This document shows positions 1 to 9,311 of a stretch of DNA of 16,738 bases, one piece after another; the stretch's first letter is position 1; every line of letters begins with the position of its first letter. A program made the translations under genes and the position numbers. Source of the DNA: Candidatus Igneacidithiobacillus taiwanensis (lineage in GTDB: Bacteria > Pseudomonadota > Gammaproteobacteria > Acidithiobacillales > Acidithiobacillaceae); NCBI GenBank assembly GCA_002341825.1, contig DDOU01000018.1:37948-54685 (forward strand), given 5' to 3'. Below the pieces are notes generated by a model. The model did not search any database. It saw only the letters and a list, made by a program, of their open reading frames with translations, and was not told where the DNA came from.

Positions 1-1
1 G

Positions 2-798
<797 letters not shown>

Positions 799-821
799 AT
801 ATACATAGAGGAATTGCTGTC

Positions 822-1097
822 ATGGCCCGTATTACCGTCGAAGACTGCCTAGCGCAGATAGACAATCGTTTTGAGTTGACCCTGGTGGCGGCCCGCCGTG
901 CCCGCCAGTTGGCTAGTGGTGCACAACCTTTCGTTCCTGCTGGTCGCGATAAGAACACCGTGGTTGCCTTGCGGGAAATTGCCAGTGGCAAGGTTTCTCG
1001 CGCCATTCTCGATGAGCCGACGCCACCCTTGCTCGCCAGCTTTCCGGGGGCGTCGCGACGCGGGCCGGTAGGTACTGAGGATGTCGGCGGCGACTGA
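822..1097 (+). CDS. rpoZ: RNA polymerase omega subunit
   Basis: A 91-aa subunit that assists assembly of the beta' subunit and, in E. coli, forms part of a ppGpp binding site on RNA polymerase. The N-terminus [10 protein letters not shown] and the core [16 protein letters not shown] (about 15-30) are diagnostic, followed by [15 protein letters not shown]. The ATG at 822 was chosen because it follows AGAGGAA (807-813) at 8 nt and gives the canonical MARITVEDC start; an in-frame TTG at 795 overlapping the gmk stop would add nine residues and is less likely. The 3' end overlaps the start of spoT by 17 bp in another frame, indicating coupled translation. Confidence 0.96.
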   Translation: MARITVEDCLAQIDNRFELTLVAARRARQLASGAQPFVPAGRDKNTVVALREIASGKVSRAILDEPTPPLLASFPGASRRGPVGTEDVGGD

Positions 1098-3348
1098 ATG
1101 CAACGACGCGCCAGATCTCGTATTGCTGGCGGATAACGTCGAGACCTTGCATCTGTCGCCGGTCGTGCCGGCTTTGGAAGACCCCTGCGCGCCGCTCCGT
1201 CTTCTGTTACAACGGTATTTAACGCCGGAGGACGTGCAGCGCGTCCGTGATGCCTACGAGCTCGCAGCGGCTGCGCATCGCGAGCAAAAGCGTCGCAGCG
1301 GCGAGCCCTACATTCATCATCCGGTAGCCGTCGCTTGTATTCTGGCCGAACTGCAGCTGGATGTGGCAACGATCCAGGCCGCTTTGTTGCACGACGTCAT
1401 CGAAGATTGCAATGTCAGTAAAGAGGAATTGACCGCGCGTTTTGGCGCCGAAGTCACAGAGATGGTCGACGGCGTCAGCAAACTCGGCCAGGTGCGATTC
1501 GAAACCCGAGAAGAAGCGCAGGCAGAGAACTTTCGCAAAATGTTTCTCGCCATGTCGCGAGACATCCGGGTGGTGCTCATCAAACTCGCCGATCGGCTCC
1601 ACAACATGCGTACCATGGGGGTCATGGCGCCAGAGAAACGGCGTCGCATCTCCCGCGAAACCCTGGAGATTTATGCTCCCATAGCCCAGCGCTTGGGCAT
1701 TCATGCCATTCGGATAGAGCTGGAGGAGTTGGCATTCTCCCATCTCTACCCCAAGCGTTGGCATGCCCTCAACCAGGCAATCAAGGCAGCGCGCGGTAAC
1801 CGCAAAGAGGCGGTGCAGAAAATCGGTCAACTCATTGCCGAGCGCTTACGGCAGGAGGCCATCCGCGCCCAAGTGAGTGGGCGGGAGAAGCATGTCTATA
1901 GCATCTACCGCAAGATGCAGAAGAAGGGGTTGCCTTTCTCTGCTATTCATGACCTGCATGCTTTTCGGGTCATCGTCGATGATGTCGATACTTGTTATCG
2001 CGTGCTTGGCATCGTCCATAGCTTGTTTCGCCCCATCCCTGGCCGTTTTAAAGATTACATCGCCATCCCCAAATCGAATGGCTATCAATCTCTCCATACT
2101 ATTTTGCTGGGCCCTTTCGGTCATCCGGTGGAAGTCCAGATTCGCACCGAAGATATGCATCGGGTGGCGGAGGCAGGGGTGGCCGCGCACTGGCTCTACA
2201 AGAGCGGCGTGCAAAAAGCCCATGCCGAGGCCCAGGCGCGTGCCTGGATCCAGCGTCTGCTGGAATTGCAGGCGCAGGGCGGCGATTCCCAAGAGTTTCT
2301 CGAGAGCCTCAAGATGGACCTTTTCCCCGACGAGGTCTATGTATTTACTCCCAAGGGGAAGATTTTGGGGCTGCCACGGGGGGCTACGGCCATCGACTTT
2401 GCTTATGCTGTACACAGTGATATCGGCAATCGAGCGGTGGCCGCCAAGATCAACGAGATCTATGTCCCCCTGCGCAGCATTCTCGACAACGGTGACAAAG
2501 TGGAGATCATTACCGCCGAATCCGCGCATCCGCAGGCGGGCTGGCTGGAGGTCGTTGCGACTGCCAAGGCGCGGGCAAATATCCGCTCCTATCTGAAGAC
2601 GATTCAACGGAGTGATGCCGAGCAGCTTGGACGCAATCTCCTCGACAAGGCTCTGCGCAGTCTGGGAACATCCATCGACGCCCTCGACGAGGAACAGGTA
2701 CGGCGGGTCTGTGCAACTTTCCAGGTGGAAGACCGCAGCGCCTTGCTGGTTGCGATTGGCGTTGGGCAGGTGATTCCGTTGGTGGTGGCGCAAAAACTGG
2801 TTCCCGAAGAGGAACGCGGGCGTCTTGCGCAAACCGCGCGGCGTTTGGGGCAGGCCGTGAGCTCCCTATTGCCCGGTCGCCAGGGGCGGGAAGGAGAGCA
2901 CAATCAGCCGCTGCTCATCCGCGGCACCGAGGGCATGCCGGTTACCCTGGCGCGTTGCTGTCGCCCCATTCCCGGCGATCCCATCCTCGGTTTCATAACT
3001 GCAGGCAAGGGCATCGTGGTGCACACCCACGATTGCCATAACATCCGAGAATGGCGCAAACGCCGTGATCGTTGGGTCGACGTGCAGTGGGATCCGGCGG
3101 TGCATGCCGAGTTTCCGGTGCTGGTGCGAGTCGTTGCCGAGAGTGGTCGAGGTGTCTTGGCGCGGGTGGCAACGCACATCGCCCAGGCCGACGCCAATAT
3201 CGATCATGTCGATATCGAACCTCAGGATGGCCTCTACACCGGCATTACTTTTACCATCAGCGTGCGTGATCGCGATCACCTAGCGCAGGTGGTACGCAGT
3301 CTGCGTTCCCTGCCCTCGGTATCGCGGGTACAGCGCGTCAAAGGATGA
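1081..3348 (+). CDS. spoT: Bifunctional (p)ppGpp synthetase/hydrolase (RSH family)
   Basis: A 755-aa long RSH enzyme that makes and degrades the alarmone (p)ppGpp. The order is: N-terminal extension (1-35); HD hydrolase domain with YIHHP (77-81), HDVIED (104-109) and LADRLHN (169-175); synthetase domain with [13 protein letters not shown] (267-279), [19 protein letters not shown] (321-339) and [10 protein letters not shown] (351-360); TGS (about 418-478); Cys-containing ZFD/CC region with [11 protein letters not shown] (624-634) and HTHDC (648-652); ACT (about 676-750). The hydrolase residues look intact, and the synthetase carries RFKD, the RxKD variant of bifunctional Rel/SpoT rather than the ExDD of RelA, so both activities are expected. 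The start overlaps rpoZ by 17 bp. The N-terminus is about 30 residues longer than E. coli SpoT, so a downstream start cannot be excluded. Confidence 0.96.
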   Translation: MSAATECNDAPDLVLLADNVETLHLSPVVPALEDPCAPLRLLLQRYLTPEDVQRVRDAYELAAAAHREQKRRSGEPYIHHPVAVACILAELQLDVATIQAALLHDVIEDCNVSKEELTARFGAEVTEMVDGVSKLGQVRFETREEAQAENFRKMFLAMSRDIRVVLIKLADRLHNMRTMGVMAPEKRRRISRETLEIYAPIAQRLGIHAIRIELEELAFSHLYPKRWHALNQAIKAARGNRKEAVQKIGQLIAERLRQEAIRAQVSGREKHVYSIYRKMQKKGLPFSAIHDLHAFRVIVDDVDTCYRVLGIVHSLFRPIPGRFKDYIAIPKSNGYQSLHTILLGPFGHPVEVQIRTEDMHRVAEAGVAAHWLYKSGVQKAHAEAQARAWIQRLLELQAQGGDSQEFLESLKMDLFPDEVYVFTPKGKILGLPRGATAIDFAYAVHSDIGNRAVAAKINEIYVPLRSILDNGDKVEIITAESAHPQAGWLEVVATAKARANIRSYLKTIQRSDAEQLGRNLLDKALRSLGTSIDALDEEQVRRVCATFQVEDRSALLVAIGVGQVIPLVVAQKLVPEEERGRLAQTARRLGQAVSSLLPGRQGREGEHNQPLLIRGTEGMPVTLARCCRPIPGDPILGFITAGKGIVVHTHDCHNIREWRKRRDRWVDVQWDPAVHAEFPVLVRVVAESGRGVLARVATHIAQADANIDHVDIEPQDGLYTGITFTISVRDRDHLAQVVRSLRSLPSVSRVQRVKG

Positions 3349-3365
3349 CTTTCAGGAGAAACTCG

Positions 3366-3767
3366 ATGCCAAAGCCCATACACAGCCCTGCCGCCCCCCA
3401 GGCCATTGGCGCCTACAGCCAAGCCATGGTTCATGGTGATTTGCTTTATTTGTCTGGCCAGATTCCCATTGATCCGCGTACCGGCAACTTGGTCGAGGGG
3501 GATTTTTCCGTGCAGCTGCAGCAGGTGTTGGATAATTTGCAGGCCGTTTGTGTGGCCGCTGGTACGGATTTGCGCCACGCCATCAAGCTACAGGTATATC
3601 TGGCTGATCTCAGCAACTTTGCGGCCGTCAATGCCGCCATGGAAGCCTTTTTTACCCCGCCGTACCCGGCGCGGGCGGCACTGCAGGTGGCAGCTTTGCC
3701 GCGCGGTGCTGTGGTCGAGATCGATGGTATCGTTGCCGTGCAGGGCACGAGTCATGCTGCCGACTGA
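3366..3767 (+). CDS. ridA: RidA family reactive enamine/imine deaminase
   Basis: A 133-aa protein of the YjgF/YER057c/UK114 (RidA) family, which hydrolyses reactive 2-aminoacrylate-type imines released by PLP enzymes; such proteins usually form cytosolic trimers. Family marks are PQAIGAYSQA (11-20), LYLSGQIPIDPRTG (27-40) and the catalytic strand RAALQVAALPRGAVVEID (103-120), with Arg103 and Glu118 matching the conserved Arg and Glu. Length is typical. The ATG at 3366 is preceded by AGGAGA (3354-3359) at 6 nt; an in-frame ATG at 3345 would add seven non-family residues and overlap the spoT stop, so it was rejected. The gene sits 17 bp after spoT and overlaps the next small gene by 14 bp. Confidence 0.95.
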   Translation: MPKPIHSPAAPQAIGAYSQAMVHGDLLYLSGQIPIDPRTGNLVEGDFSVQLQQVLDNLQAVCVAAGTDLRHAIKLQVYLADLSNFAAVNAAMEAFFTPPYPARAALQVAALPRGAVVEIDGIVAVQGTSHAAD

Positions 3768-3966
3768 TTGGCAATTACCCATGCGCGCCTTGCTGCAGCG
3801 CTACCCGGAGTTACGTACGCTACTCGAGGAGCGGGGCATTCGCTGTAACGAATGCTTTATTGCCGACCGGGAAACCCTGGCGGGTGTGGCGGCCATGCAT
3901 CACATCGATTTGCAGTCTTTGCTCGCCGACTGGGAAGCACGCCGCGCCGCCGATCTCAGCCGCTGA
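3754..3966 (+). CDS. DUF1858-like small CxxC protein
   Basis: A 70-aa cytosolic protein with a helix-turn layout: LLQRYPELRTLLEERGIRCNECF, then ADRETLAGVAAMHHIDLQSLLADWEA. This resembles DUF1858 (hybrid-cluster-associated 'redox disulfide' domain), whose members read roughly YPE-x(5)-L-x-x-x-G-x-x-C-x-x-C followed by a TLE-x-A helix. The two cysteines are Cys31 and Cys34. No enzymatic role is established for the family; thiol redox or metal binding is only inferred. The first ATG (3754) overlaps the ridA end by 14 bp; an in-frame ATG at 3781 would give a 61-aa protein that still holds the whole domain. The stop is 5 bp before recG, so it belongs to the same operon. Confidence 0.75.
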   Translation: MLPTDWQLPMRALLQRYPELRTLLEERGIRCNECFIADRETLAGVAAMHHIDLQSLLADWEARRAADLSR

Positions 3967-3971
3967 GCCCC

Positions 3972-6026
3972 ATGGCGGGAGCAAAACCCAGCTACCATCT
4001 CGCTGATCCGCTCACCTCGCTGCCGGGAGTCGGGCCGGCTCTCGCGCAGCGGATGCAAGGTCTCGGTCTGGAAAAGATCGAAGATTTGCTGTTCTATCTC
4101 CCCATTCGTTTTCAGGATCGCCGCCAACTGTTCCCTATCGCCTCTTTGCGGCCGGGTATGGAGGCGGCGGTCCTGGGCGAGATCATCGCCTTGCAGCGGC
4201 AGCAGGGTCGGCGCGAGCAGTGGTTGTTACAGCTCAGAGATGCCAGCGCGGCCAGACTCACCCTGCGTTTCTTTCACCTTGCGCCTAGCCAACGCCAGCA
4301 GTGGCACGCCGGACGTCGCCTTTGGTGTTTTGGAGAATTACGCTCCGGTCTGCACGGGCTGGAGATGGTGCACCCGGAATGGCAGTTGGCGGATCGCGCA
4401 GACTTTCACTTACCCACGCACCTGACGCCTTTTTATGCGAGTACCGAGGGCCTGCACCAACAGCAGTGGCGGCGCTTCATTGCTTTGGCCTTGGCATTGT
4501 TGCCGGAGTTGGCGGATCCGCTGCAAGGTCTTCTCCCGGACTGGCCCAACCTGGCAAGCAGCATTCGCCATCTGCACCAAGCGGCGGGCGCCGCGCCAAC
4601 GCCCCAGGACCGGGAATGGCAACGCCTGGCTTTGGATGAGCTCCTGGCTCATCACTTGGCCTTGCGCCGCGAGCGCGCCCGCGCAGCAAAGCAAAGCCTC
4701 GCCGTTGCCATTCCTGACCCGAGGCTCTGGGAACAGCTCCGCGCGCGGTTACCCTTTACGCCGACTGCCGCCCAGGAACGGGTCATTGCCGAAGCGGTGG
4801 CCGATTTAGCGCGCAGCCAACCCATGCGCCGTTTGCTGCAAGGAGATGTCGGCTCCGGTAAGACCTTGGTTGCCGCCGCTATTCTCCTACATGCAGTAGC
4901 TGCGGGCATGCAGGTAGCGATCATGGCCCCCACCGAAATCCTTGCGGCGCAATTGCAGGACCGTCTGTCGACGTGGTTTGCGCCCTTGGGCTTGCGGGTG
5001 GGCTTGCTGCTCGGCAGCCAAGGCGCACGACAACGGCGGGAAACCCTAGCGGCGGTGCAAACAAACGATATACAGGTACTCTGCGGCACCCAAGCCTTGT
5101 TTCAGGATGAAGTCACCTTTTTCCGGCTCGGTTTGGTGATTATCGACGAGCAGCACCGCTTTGGTGTTGATCAGCGTCGGCGTCTGCTTGAGAAAGGCGC
5201 GCTGCCGCATCTTCTGGTGATGACGGCAACCCCCATTCCGCGCACCCTCGCCATGACCTTGCACGCCGATCTCGATCTTTCCAGCATCGACGCCTTGCCG
5301 CCAGGTCGACAAGCCATCGAAACCCTGGTCTTGGCCGATAGCCGTCGCGAGGAACTCATCCGGCGCTTGCATCGTCTCCTTGCCGAAGGTCGGCAAATCT
5401 ACTGGGTTTGCCCTTTGATCGAGGAGTCGGAAGTGCTCGAGCTGCAAGCGGCAGAGGCGAGCTACGCCGAGCTGCAGCAGGCTCTGCCCGGGGTTGCCAT
5501 CGGTTTGCTCCACGGTCGCCAGCGCAGCGAAGAAAAATCCCAGATCATGGAGGCATTTCGCAGTGGGGCCCTGCGGTTATTGGTGGCAACAACGGTGATC
5601 GAGGTGGGGGTAGACGTGCCGAATGCCTCGGTGATGGTCATCGAACATGCAGAGCGCTTGGGGCTTGCCCAGTTGCATCAGCTGCGCGGGCGGGTAGGGC
5701 GCGGCACGGCGGCGAGCATGTGCATTTTGCTGTATCGGGCCCCGCTTTCCGCCAAAGCCCGCGAGCGCTTGCGGATCATGCGTGCCTCTCAGGATGGCTT
5801 TGTGATTGCGCGCAAAGACCTCGAGATGCGCGGCCCGGGGGAGTTTCTCGGTATTCGGCAAAGCGGTGAGCGTCAGTTGCGCATTGCCGATTTTTTGCGG
5901 GATGAAGCGTTGTTGGCCCTGCTCCCGCGCCTTGCCGAGACCCTGGAGCGCGACAATCCGGTAGCCGTGGAGGTGCTCATTCGACGCTGGCTGGGGGCCG
6001 CGAGCGGGTATGCCAGCATTGGCTGA
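3972..6026 (+). CDS. recG: ATP-dependent DNA helicase RecG
   Basis: A 684-aa SF2 helicase that remodels stalled forks, R-loops and Holliday junctions. The N-terminal wedge region begins with PLTSLPGVGPALAQRM (13-28) and DLLFYLPIRFQDRRQ. The helicase core shows Walker A GDVGSGKT (291-298), the APTEILAAQ block (319-327), DEQH box (392-395), MTATPIPRT (417-425), TTVIEVGVDVPNA (540-552) and QLRGRVGRG (570-578). The C-terminal TRG motif region is visible as DGFVIARKDLEMRGPGEFLG (608-627). Length is close to E. coli RecG (693 aa). The ATG at 3972 was chosen over longer in-frame extensions because it lies 5 bp after the preceding stop and gives the family N-terminus. In enteric bacteria recG also sits at the end of a spoT cluster. 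Confidence 0.97.
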   Translation: MAGAKPSYHLADPLTSLPGVGPALAQRMQGLGLEKIEDLLFYLPIRFQDRRQLFPIASLRPGMEAAVLGEIIALQRQQGRREQWLLQLRDASAARLTLRFFHLAPSQRQQWHAGRRLWCFGELRSGLHGLEMVHPEWQLADRADFHLPTHLTPFYASTEGLHQQQWRRFIALALALLPELADPLQGLLPDWPNLASSIRHLHQAAGAAPTPQDREWQRLALDELLAHHLALRRERARAAKQSLAVAIPDPRLWEQLRARLPFTPTAAQERVIAEAVADLARSQPMRRLLQGDVGSGKTLVAAAILLHAVAAGMQVAIMAPTEILAAQLQDRLSTWFAPLGLRVGLLLGSQGARQRRETLAAVQTNDIQVLCGTQALFQDEVTFFRLGLVIIDEQHRFGVDQRRRLLEKGALPHLLVMTATPIPRTLAMTLHADLDLSSIDALPPGRQAIETLVLADSRREELIRRLHRLLAEGRQIYWVCPLIEESEVLELQAAEASYAELQQALPGVAIGLLHGRQRSEEKSQIMEAFRSGALRLLVATTVIEVGVDVPNASVMVIEHAERLGLAQLHQLRGRVGRGTAASMCILLYRAPLSAKARERLRIMRASQDGFVIARKDLEMRGPGEFLGIRQSGERQLRIADFLRDEALLALLPRLAETLERDNPVAVEVLIRRWLGAASGYASIG

Positions 6027-6101
6027 AATAGTCTTGAAATCATAGACATCAACCAATGTTTTCAGGTATTCTGCGAAAAATTTTAGCGACGGAGGAAGCA
6101 T

Positions 6102-6890
6102 ATGAGGCATTGGCAATCCGGATTGCTGGTTTTGCTAGGAATGAGCTTGCTGGGAGGATGCGCAAGCCAGTTGCCGCCCAGCCAGGTGCATTCCGTCGCG
6201 TACTATGCTGCGCAGATTCCGCCTCCCCCCGCCTCCAGTCCGGCTCCCGTGGCACCGACGCAATCTGCGGCACCGCAAGCGGCCACCCTACACATCGTTA
6301 TCAACGCCGATCAGCGTAAATTGTTTCTCTACCGCGGTTCGCAACTCCTCGCCAGTTATCCGGTTGCCATTGGGTTTGGGGGAGCTGCACAGCGACGCAT
6401 TCGCGGTGATGACAAAACCCCGCTTGGCCATTATCACATCGGCTATGTGCGCTGGGGCACGCAGTACGGGCCCTTCATGTTGTTGACGTATCCGAATCGC
6501 CAGGATGCAGAATGGGGCCTGCGCGAGGGCATCATCAGTCGTGCACAGTACCAAGCCATTGTTTCAGCCCTCGATAACGGGCAAACACCGCCGCAAAACA
6601 CGCCCCTGGGGGGGTACATCGGGATCCATGGTATGGGTCCAAATTTTTCGTACAGTCGCGATGCCAAGGTCTTCCCAGGGCGATGGACGGCGGGTTGCGT
6701 CGCCTTGTCGAATCACGATGCCCGGGATATTGCCGAGTTGATTCAGCCCGGTACTCCCGTGGATATCGTTGGTGAGGTGGAAAGTTATCGGGAGCAGGTC
6801 GGTCAAAGCCGTCGTCTAGCCTTCCAATATCATCATGTTGCCGATAGCTTGCCCGGCACCCCCGCTGCTACCGAAAAACCGACAGACTGA
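6102..6890 (+). CDS. L,D-transpeptidase (YkuD family), predicted lipoprotein
   Basis: A 262-aa envelope protein. Residues 1-20 form a lipoprotein signal: basic start, hydrophobic stretch and lipobox LLGGC with Cys20 as the acylation site. A Pro/Ala/Ser-rich linker follows (about 34-60), then the YkuD catalytic domain from ATLHIVINADQRKLFLYRG (61-79). Catalytic features are IHGMG (His176) and TAGCVALSN with the nucleophile Cys199, matching the HxG...[S/T]xGC family pattern. Members form 3-3 peptidoglycan cross-links or attach proteins to peptidoglycan; which of these applies cannot be told. GGAGGA (6091-6096) precedes the ATG by 5 nt. The gene is 75 bp after recG and converges on hemY with only 6 bp between stops. 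Confidence 0.92.
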   Translation: MRHWQSGLLVLLGMSLLGGCASQLPPSQVHSVAYYAAQIPPPPASSPAPVAPTQSAAPQAATLHIVINADQRKLFLYRGSQLLASYPVAIGFGGAAQRRIRGDDKTPLGHYHIGYVRWGTQYGPFMLLTYPNRQDAEWGLREGIISRAQYQAIVSALDNGQTPPQNTPLGGYIGIHGMGPNFSYSRDAKVFPGRWTAGCVALSNHDARDIAELIQPGTPVDIVGEVESYREQVGQSRRLAFQYHHVADSLPGTPAATEKPTD

Positions 6891-6896
6891 AGACCA

Positions 6897-8207
6897 CTAG
6901 AGACTGCGGCCGAATTCCAGTCCGTTGCCGATGCAATCTCCCAAAGCAACACCACCGCGCCAATTGCCGAGGAGGGAGAGCCCCGGCCAACTCTGCAGAG
7001 CAGCGTCGATAGCCTCTACGCGCGCTAAGTGCCCCAACTGATATTGCGGAATGGCGCGCGGCCACCAACGCACGCGCTGAAACCGGGGCTCACCGCGAAT
7101 ATCCAGCAAAGACCGCAGGTCCTCCACAACACGCGCGACAATGTCCTCGGTTTTTGCAGAGGGCAGCTTTCCCTGGGCACCGCCAATAAAGGCGGTGAGC
7201 AAGACATGATCGGTGGGTGCGCGATCGGGAAAGAGCGTCGAAGAAAATAGGGCGCCCAGGGTGGCTATGCCGAGTTGCCGGGGGATCAAGACGCCGAAGC
7301 CATCCAAGGGATGCTGTACTTGTTCGCGGCCAAAGCCCAAGGCGACGGTTGCAAGCTCCGGATACTCGATGGCAGCGAGTTGGCGGCGCAGTGCTTCTGC
7401 CTGCGGGGGGAGTAGCCGGGCGATCTCTTGGGTCGGTAGACATAGAATCAGGCGCTCGGTCTCCCAGTCGCCAGTTGCGCTCTCCACCTGCCAAGTCATT
7501 CCTGTGGGGTGTATCGCGGTAACAGGACTGTTACAGAGGATCTTATCGCCGAGCCGCGCGGTGATTCCTCGAGGCAGGCTCTGCATGCCGCCAGCAAAGG
7601 AAAGCAATCGACTTTTGCTGCCCTTGCGACGACGTCCGCGCAAGGCGGCACCGAGTAGCGAGCCGTGCTCCTTTTCCATCTGCGCCAAACGCGGCAGGCT
7701 CGCGGCAAGGGAGAGACGTTCGGGATCGCCGGCGTAGACACCAGAAACGAAGGGATCGACCATCCAGTCGAGTACCTCCGGCCCAAGACGCCGACGTACA
7801 AAGGCAGCGATGCTCTCGTCGCCGGTGGCGCGCGGACGAAAAGGCTCGGTGAGCAGACGTAGGCGCGCGCGCGCAGAGAGGAGTTTGCCGCCAAGCAAGG
7901 TTTTGGGGCCCAAGGCGACCAACTCGTGCCGCCGATTGACCACAAAGCGCCGGCGGGCCAAGGGGTTGGCAAGCTGCTCCGGCAGTGCGAGTTCCTCCAG
8001 CAGCGCGGCAACGCGAGGATCCCGCACCAGTAAAGTATTGGGGCCCAGATCGTAGGTAAATCCTGCCTCGGTCTCTGTCTGAATATTGCCGCCTACGCCG
8101 GGGCCAGCCTCGAGCAGACGAAATTCCTTGCCTGCTGACTGCAGAGCATAGGCAAGGCTCAAGCCGGTAATGCCGGCACCGACGATCAGATAGGGTACGG
8201 TTTCCAT
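6897..8207 (-). CDS. hemY: Protoporphyrinogen oxidase, HemY type (FAD-dependent)
   Basis: A 436-aa flavoprotein oxidising a porphyrinogen in late heme synthesis. The N-terminus holds the Rossmann FAD motif LIVGAGITGLSLAYAL (7-22), then LLEAGPGVGGNIQT (31-44) and YDLGPNTLL (52-60). LGPEVLDWMVDPFVSGVYAGDPERLS (141-166) is a strong HemY/PPOX signature, and the C-terminus has the second FAD contact, LLGNWRGGVALGDCIGNG. Length is slightly below the usual 450-470. Whether it works on protoporphyrinogen or coproporphyrinogen is not decidable here; the proteobacterial context favours the former. The ATG at 8207 lies 7 bp after the upstream AI-2E-family gene stop, with GGAGGAG about 11 nt upstream; longer in-frame forms would run into that gene. 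Confidence 0.93.
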   Translation of the reverse strand: METVPYLIVGAGITGLSLAYALQSAGKEFRLLEAGPGVGGNIQTETEAGFTYDLGPNTLLVRDPRVAALLEELALPEQLANPLARRRFVVNRRHELVALGPKTLLGGKLLSARARLRLLTEPFRPRATGDESIAAFVRRRLGPEVLDWMVDPFVSGVYAGDPERLSLAASLPRLAQMEKEHGSLLGAALRGRRRKGSKSRLLSFAGGMQSLPRGITARLGDKILCNSPVTAIHPTGMTWQVESATGDWETERLILCLPTQEIARLLPPQAEALRRQLAAIEYPELATVALGFGREQVQHPLDGFGVLIPRQLGIATLGALFSSTLFPDRAPTDHVLLTAFIGGAQGKLPSAKTEDIVARVVEDLRSLLDIRGEPRFQRVRWWPRAIPQYQLGHLARVEAIDAALQSWPGLSLLGNWRGGVALGDCIGNGLEFGRSL

Positions 8208-8214
8208 TCGGGAA

Positions 8215-9270
8215 TCACTCCTCCAGCGTTGGCGCGCCGGTATACGAAGGGCTGCCCAAGTACCAGCGATGAGCGTGGCGGAGCAGGGCGATGAGGACGG
8301 CGGTGATGGGCAGCGCAACGAGCAGGCCCACGAATCCAAAGAGTTGCCCGCCGGCCAAAACCGCAAAGATCACCAACACCGGATGCAGCCCGATGCGATC
8401 TCCCACCAGCATGGGGATGAAGATGGTGCTCTCGAGAATCTGTCCTACCCCGTACACCCCCCAAACCTCAAGAATGGAAAGAAAGGTGCCGCCCTGGATG
8501 TACATGGCCAGACTGGCAAGCAGGATGCCGCTGGCAAAGCCCAGATAGGGTACAAAGCTGAGCAGACCCGAAAGTAGGCCGATGAGAAGCGCGGTCTTCA
8601 AACCAACGAGGCTGAGACCAATGGAATAGGTGGCGCCAAGGGCCAGCATGTCGAGTAGCTGACCCTGTAAAAAGGCCATGAGCATGCGGTCGGAATCAAT
8701 GGCGAGCTGACGGACCAACGCCGCGTAAGCGCGAGGAACCAGTTCATCGATGCGGTGGAGCAGTCGCGGCCAGTCGCGCAGCAGATAGAAGCCGATGACC
8801 GGGATCAGTACAAAGTTCATCAGTACCGATAAGACCCCCGAGCCGGAGGTAATGGCAACTTGTAGGCTGCTACTGGCCCAGTGCGCAAGTTTGCTCGCAT
8901 TTTTGCTGGCGAGCAGGCTCAAGCTATGGCTGTCGAGGGGTACCCCAAGGCGTTGGGAAATTTGCGGCACCCACTGCGTTTGCAAGAGCTGTGCGTACTG
9001 TCCCAGATAGTTGATGGCGATTATGGTCTGGGCGCGCACCATGGGTAAGAGCGCAACGACAATCGCCGCGAGGAGGATGAGGACGATCAGAAAGACCAGG
9101 GTGGTCCCAAGGCCACGCGGTATGTGCCAGCGCTGCAGGCGAGTTACTAGGGGATTGCCCAGGTAGGCGAGTACCCCGGCAATCACAAAGGGAGAAAGGA
9201 TGGGCCCAAGCAGGTAGAGCAGCCAAAGAACAGAGGCGAGGAAGAGAAGGGGAAACCAGTACTGGCGCAT
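8215..9270 (-). CDS. AI-2E/PerM family membrane transporter (copy 1)
   Basis: A 351-aa polytopic inner-membrane protein. Hydrophobic segments occur at about 5-37, 57-78, 145-163 and, repeatedly, 208-332, with a hydrophilic loop between. The conserved family blocks are GLLSGLLSFVPYLG (231-244) and IFIPMLVGDRIGLHP (283-297), followed by VLAGGQLFGFVGLLVALP (304-321). COG0628 members have been linked to autoinducer-2 export or Na+/H+ antiport; substrate assignment from sequence is unsafe. The ATG at 9270 is preceded by CAGGAGA about 10 nt upstream; an in-frame TTG at 9315 overlapping the preceding stop would add 15 residues and remains possible. It sits between an unrecognised gene and hemY in a minus-strand operon. 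Confidence 0.88.
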   Translation of the reverse strand: MRQYWFPLLFLASVLWLLYLLGPILSPFVIAGVLAYLGNPLVTRLQRWHIPRGLGTTLVFLIVLILLAAIVVALLPMVRAQTIIAINYLGQYAQLLQTQWVPQISQRLGVPLDSHSLSLLASKNASKLAHWASSSLQVAITSGSGVLSVLMNFVLIPVIGFYLLRDWPRLLHRIDELVPRAYAALVRQLAIDSDRMLMAFLQGQLLDMLALGATYSIGLSLVGLKTALLIGLLSGLLSFVPYLGFASGILLASLAMYIQGGTFLSILEVWGVYGVGQILESTIFIPMLVGDRIGLHPVLVIFAVLAGGQLFGFVGLLVALPITAVLIALLRHAHRWYLGSPSYTGAPTLEE

Positions 9271-9311
9271 GAATCGGTGCTCTCCTGCAGAGGCCACGGT
9301 TTTTGCAAGTC

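Noticed and set aside
1846..2832. Minus-strand open frame of 328 codons inside spoT
   Set aside because: The plus strand encodes intact RSH synthetase and TGS motifs over the same bases; the antisense peptide has no recognisable domain.
6027..6101. Possible promoter ahead of the L,D-transpeptidase (TTGAAA at 6034-6039)
   Set aside because: No -10 match at a workable distance; the nearest (TATTCT at 6067) would need a 27-nt spacer.
6891..6896. Terminator between the convergent L,D-transpeptidase and hemY genes
   Set aside because: Only 6 bp separate the two stop codons and no hairpin with a T-run is seen nearby.
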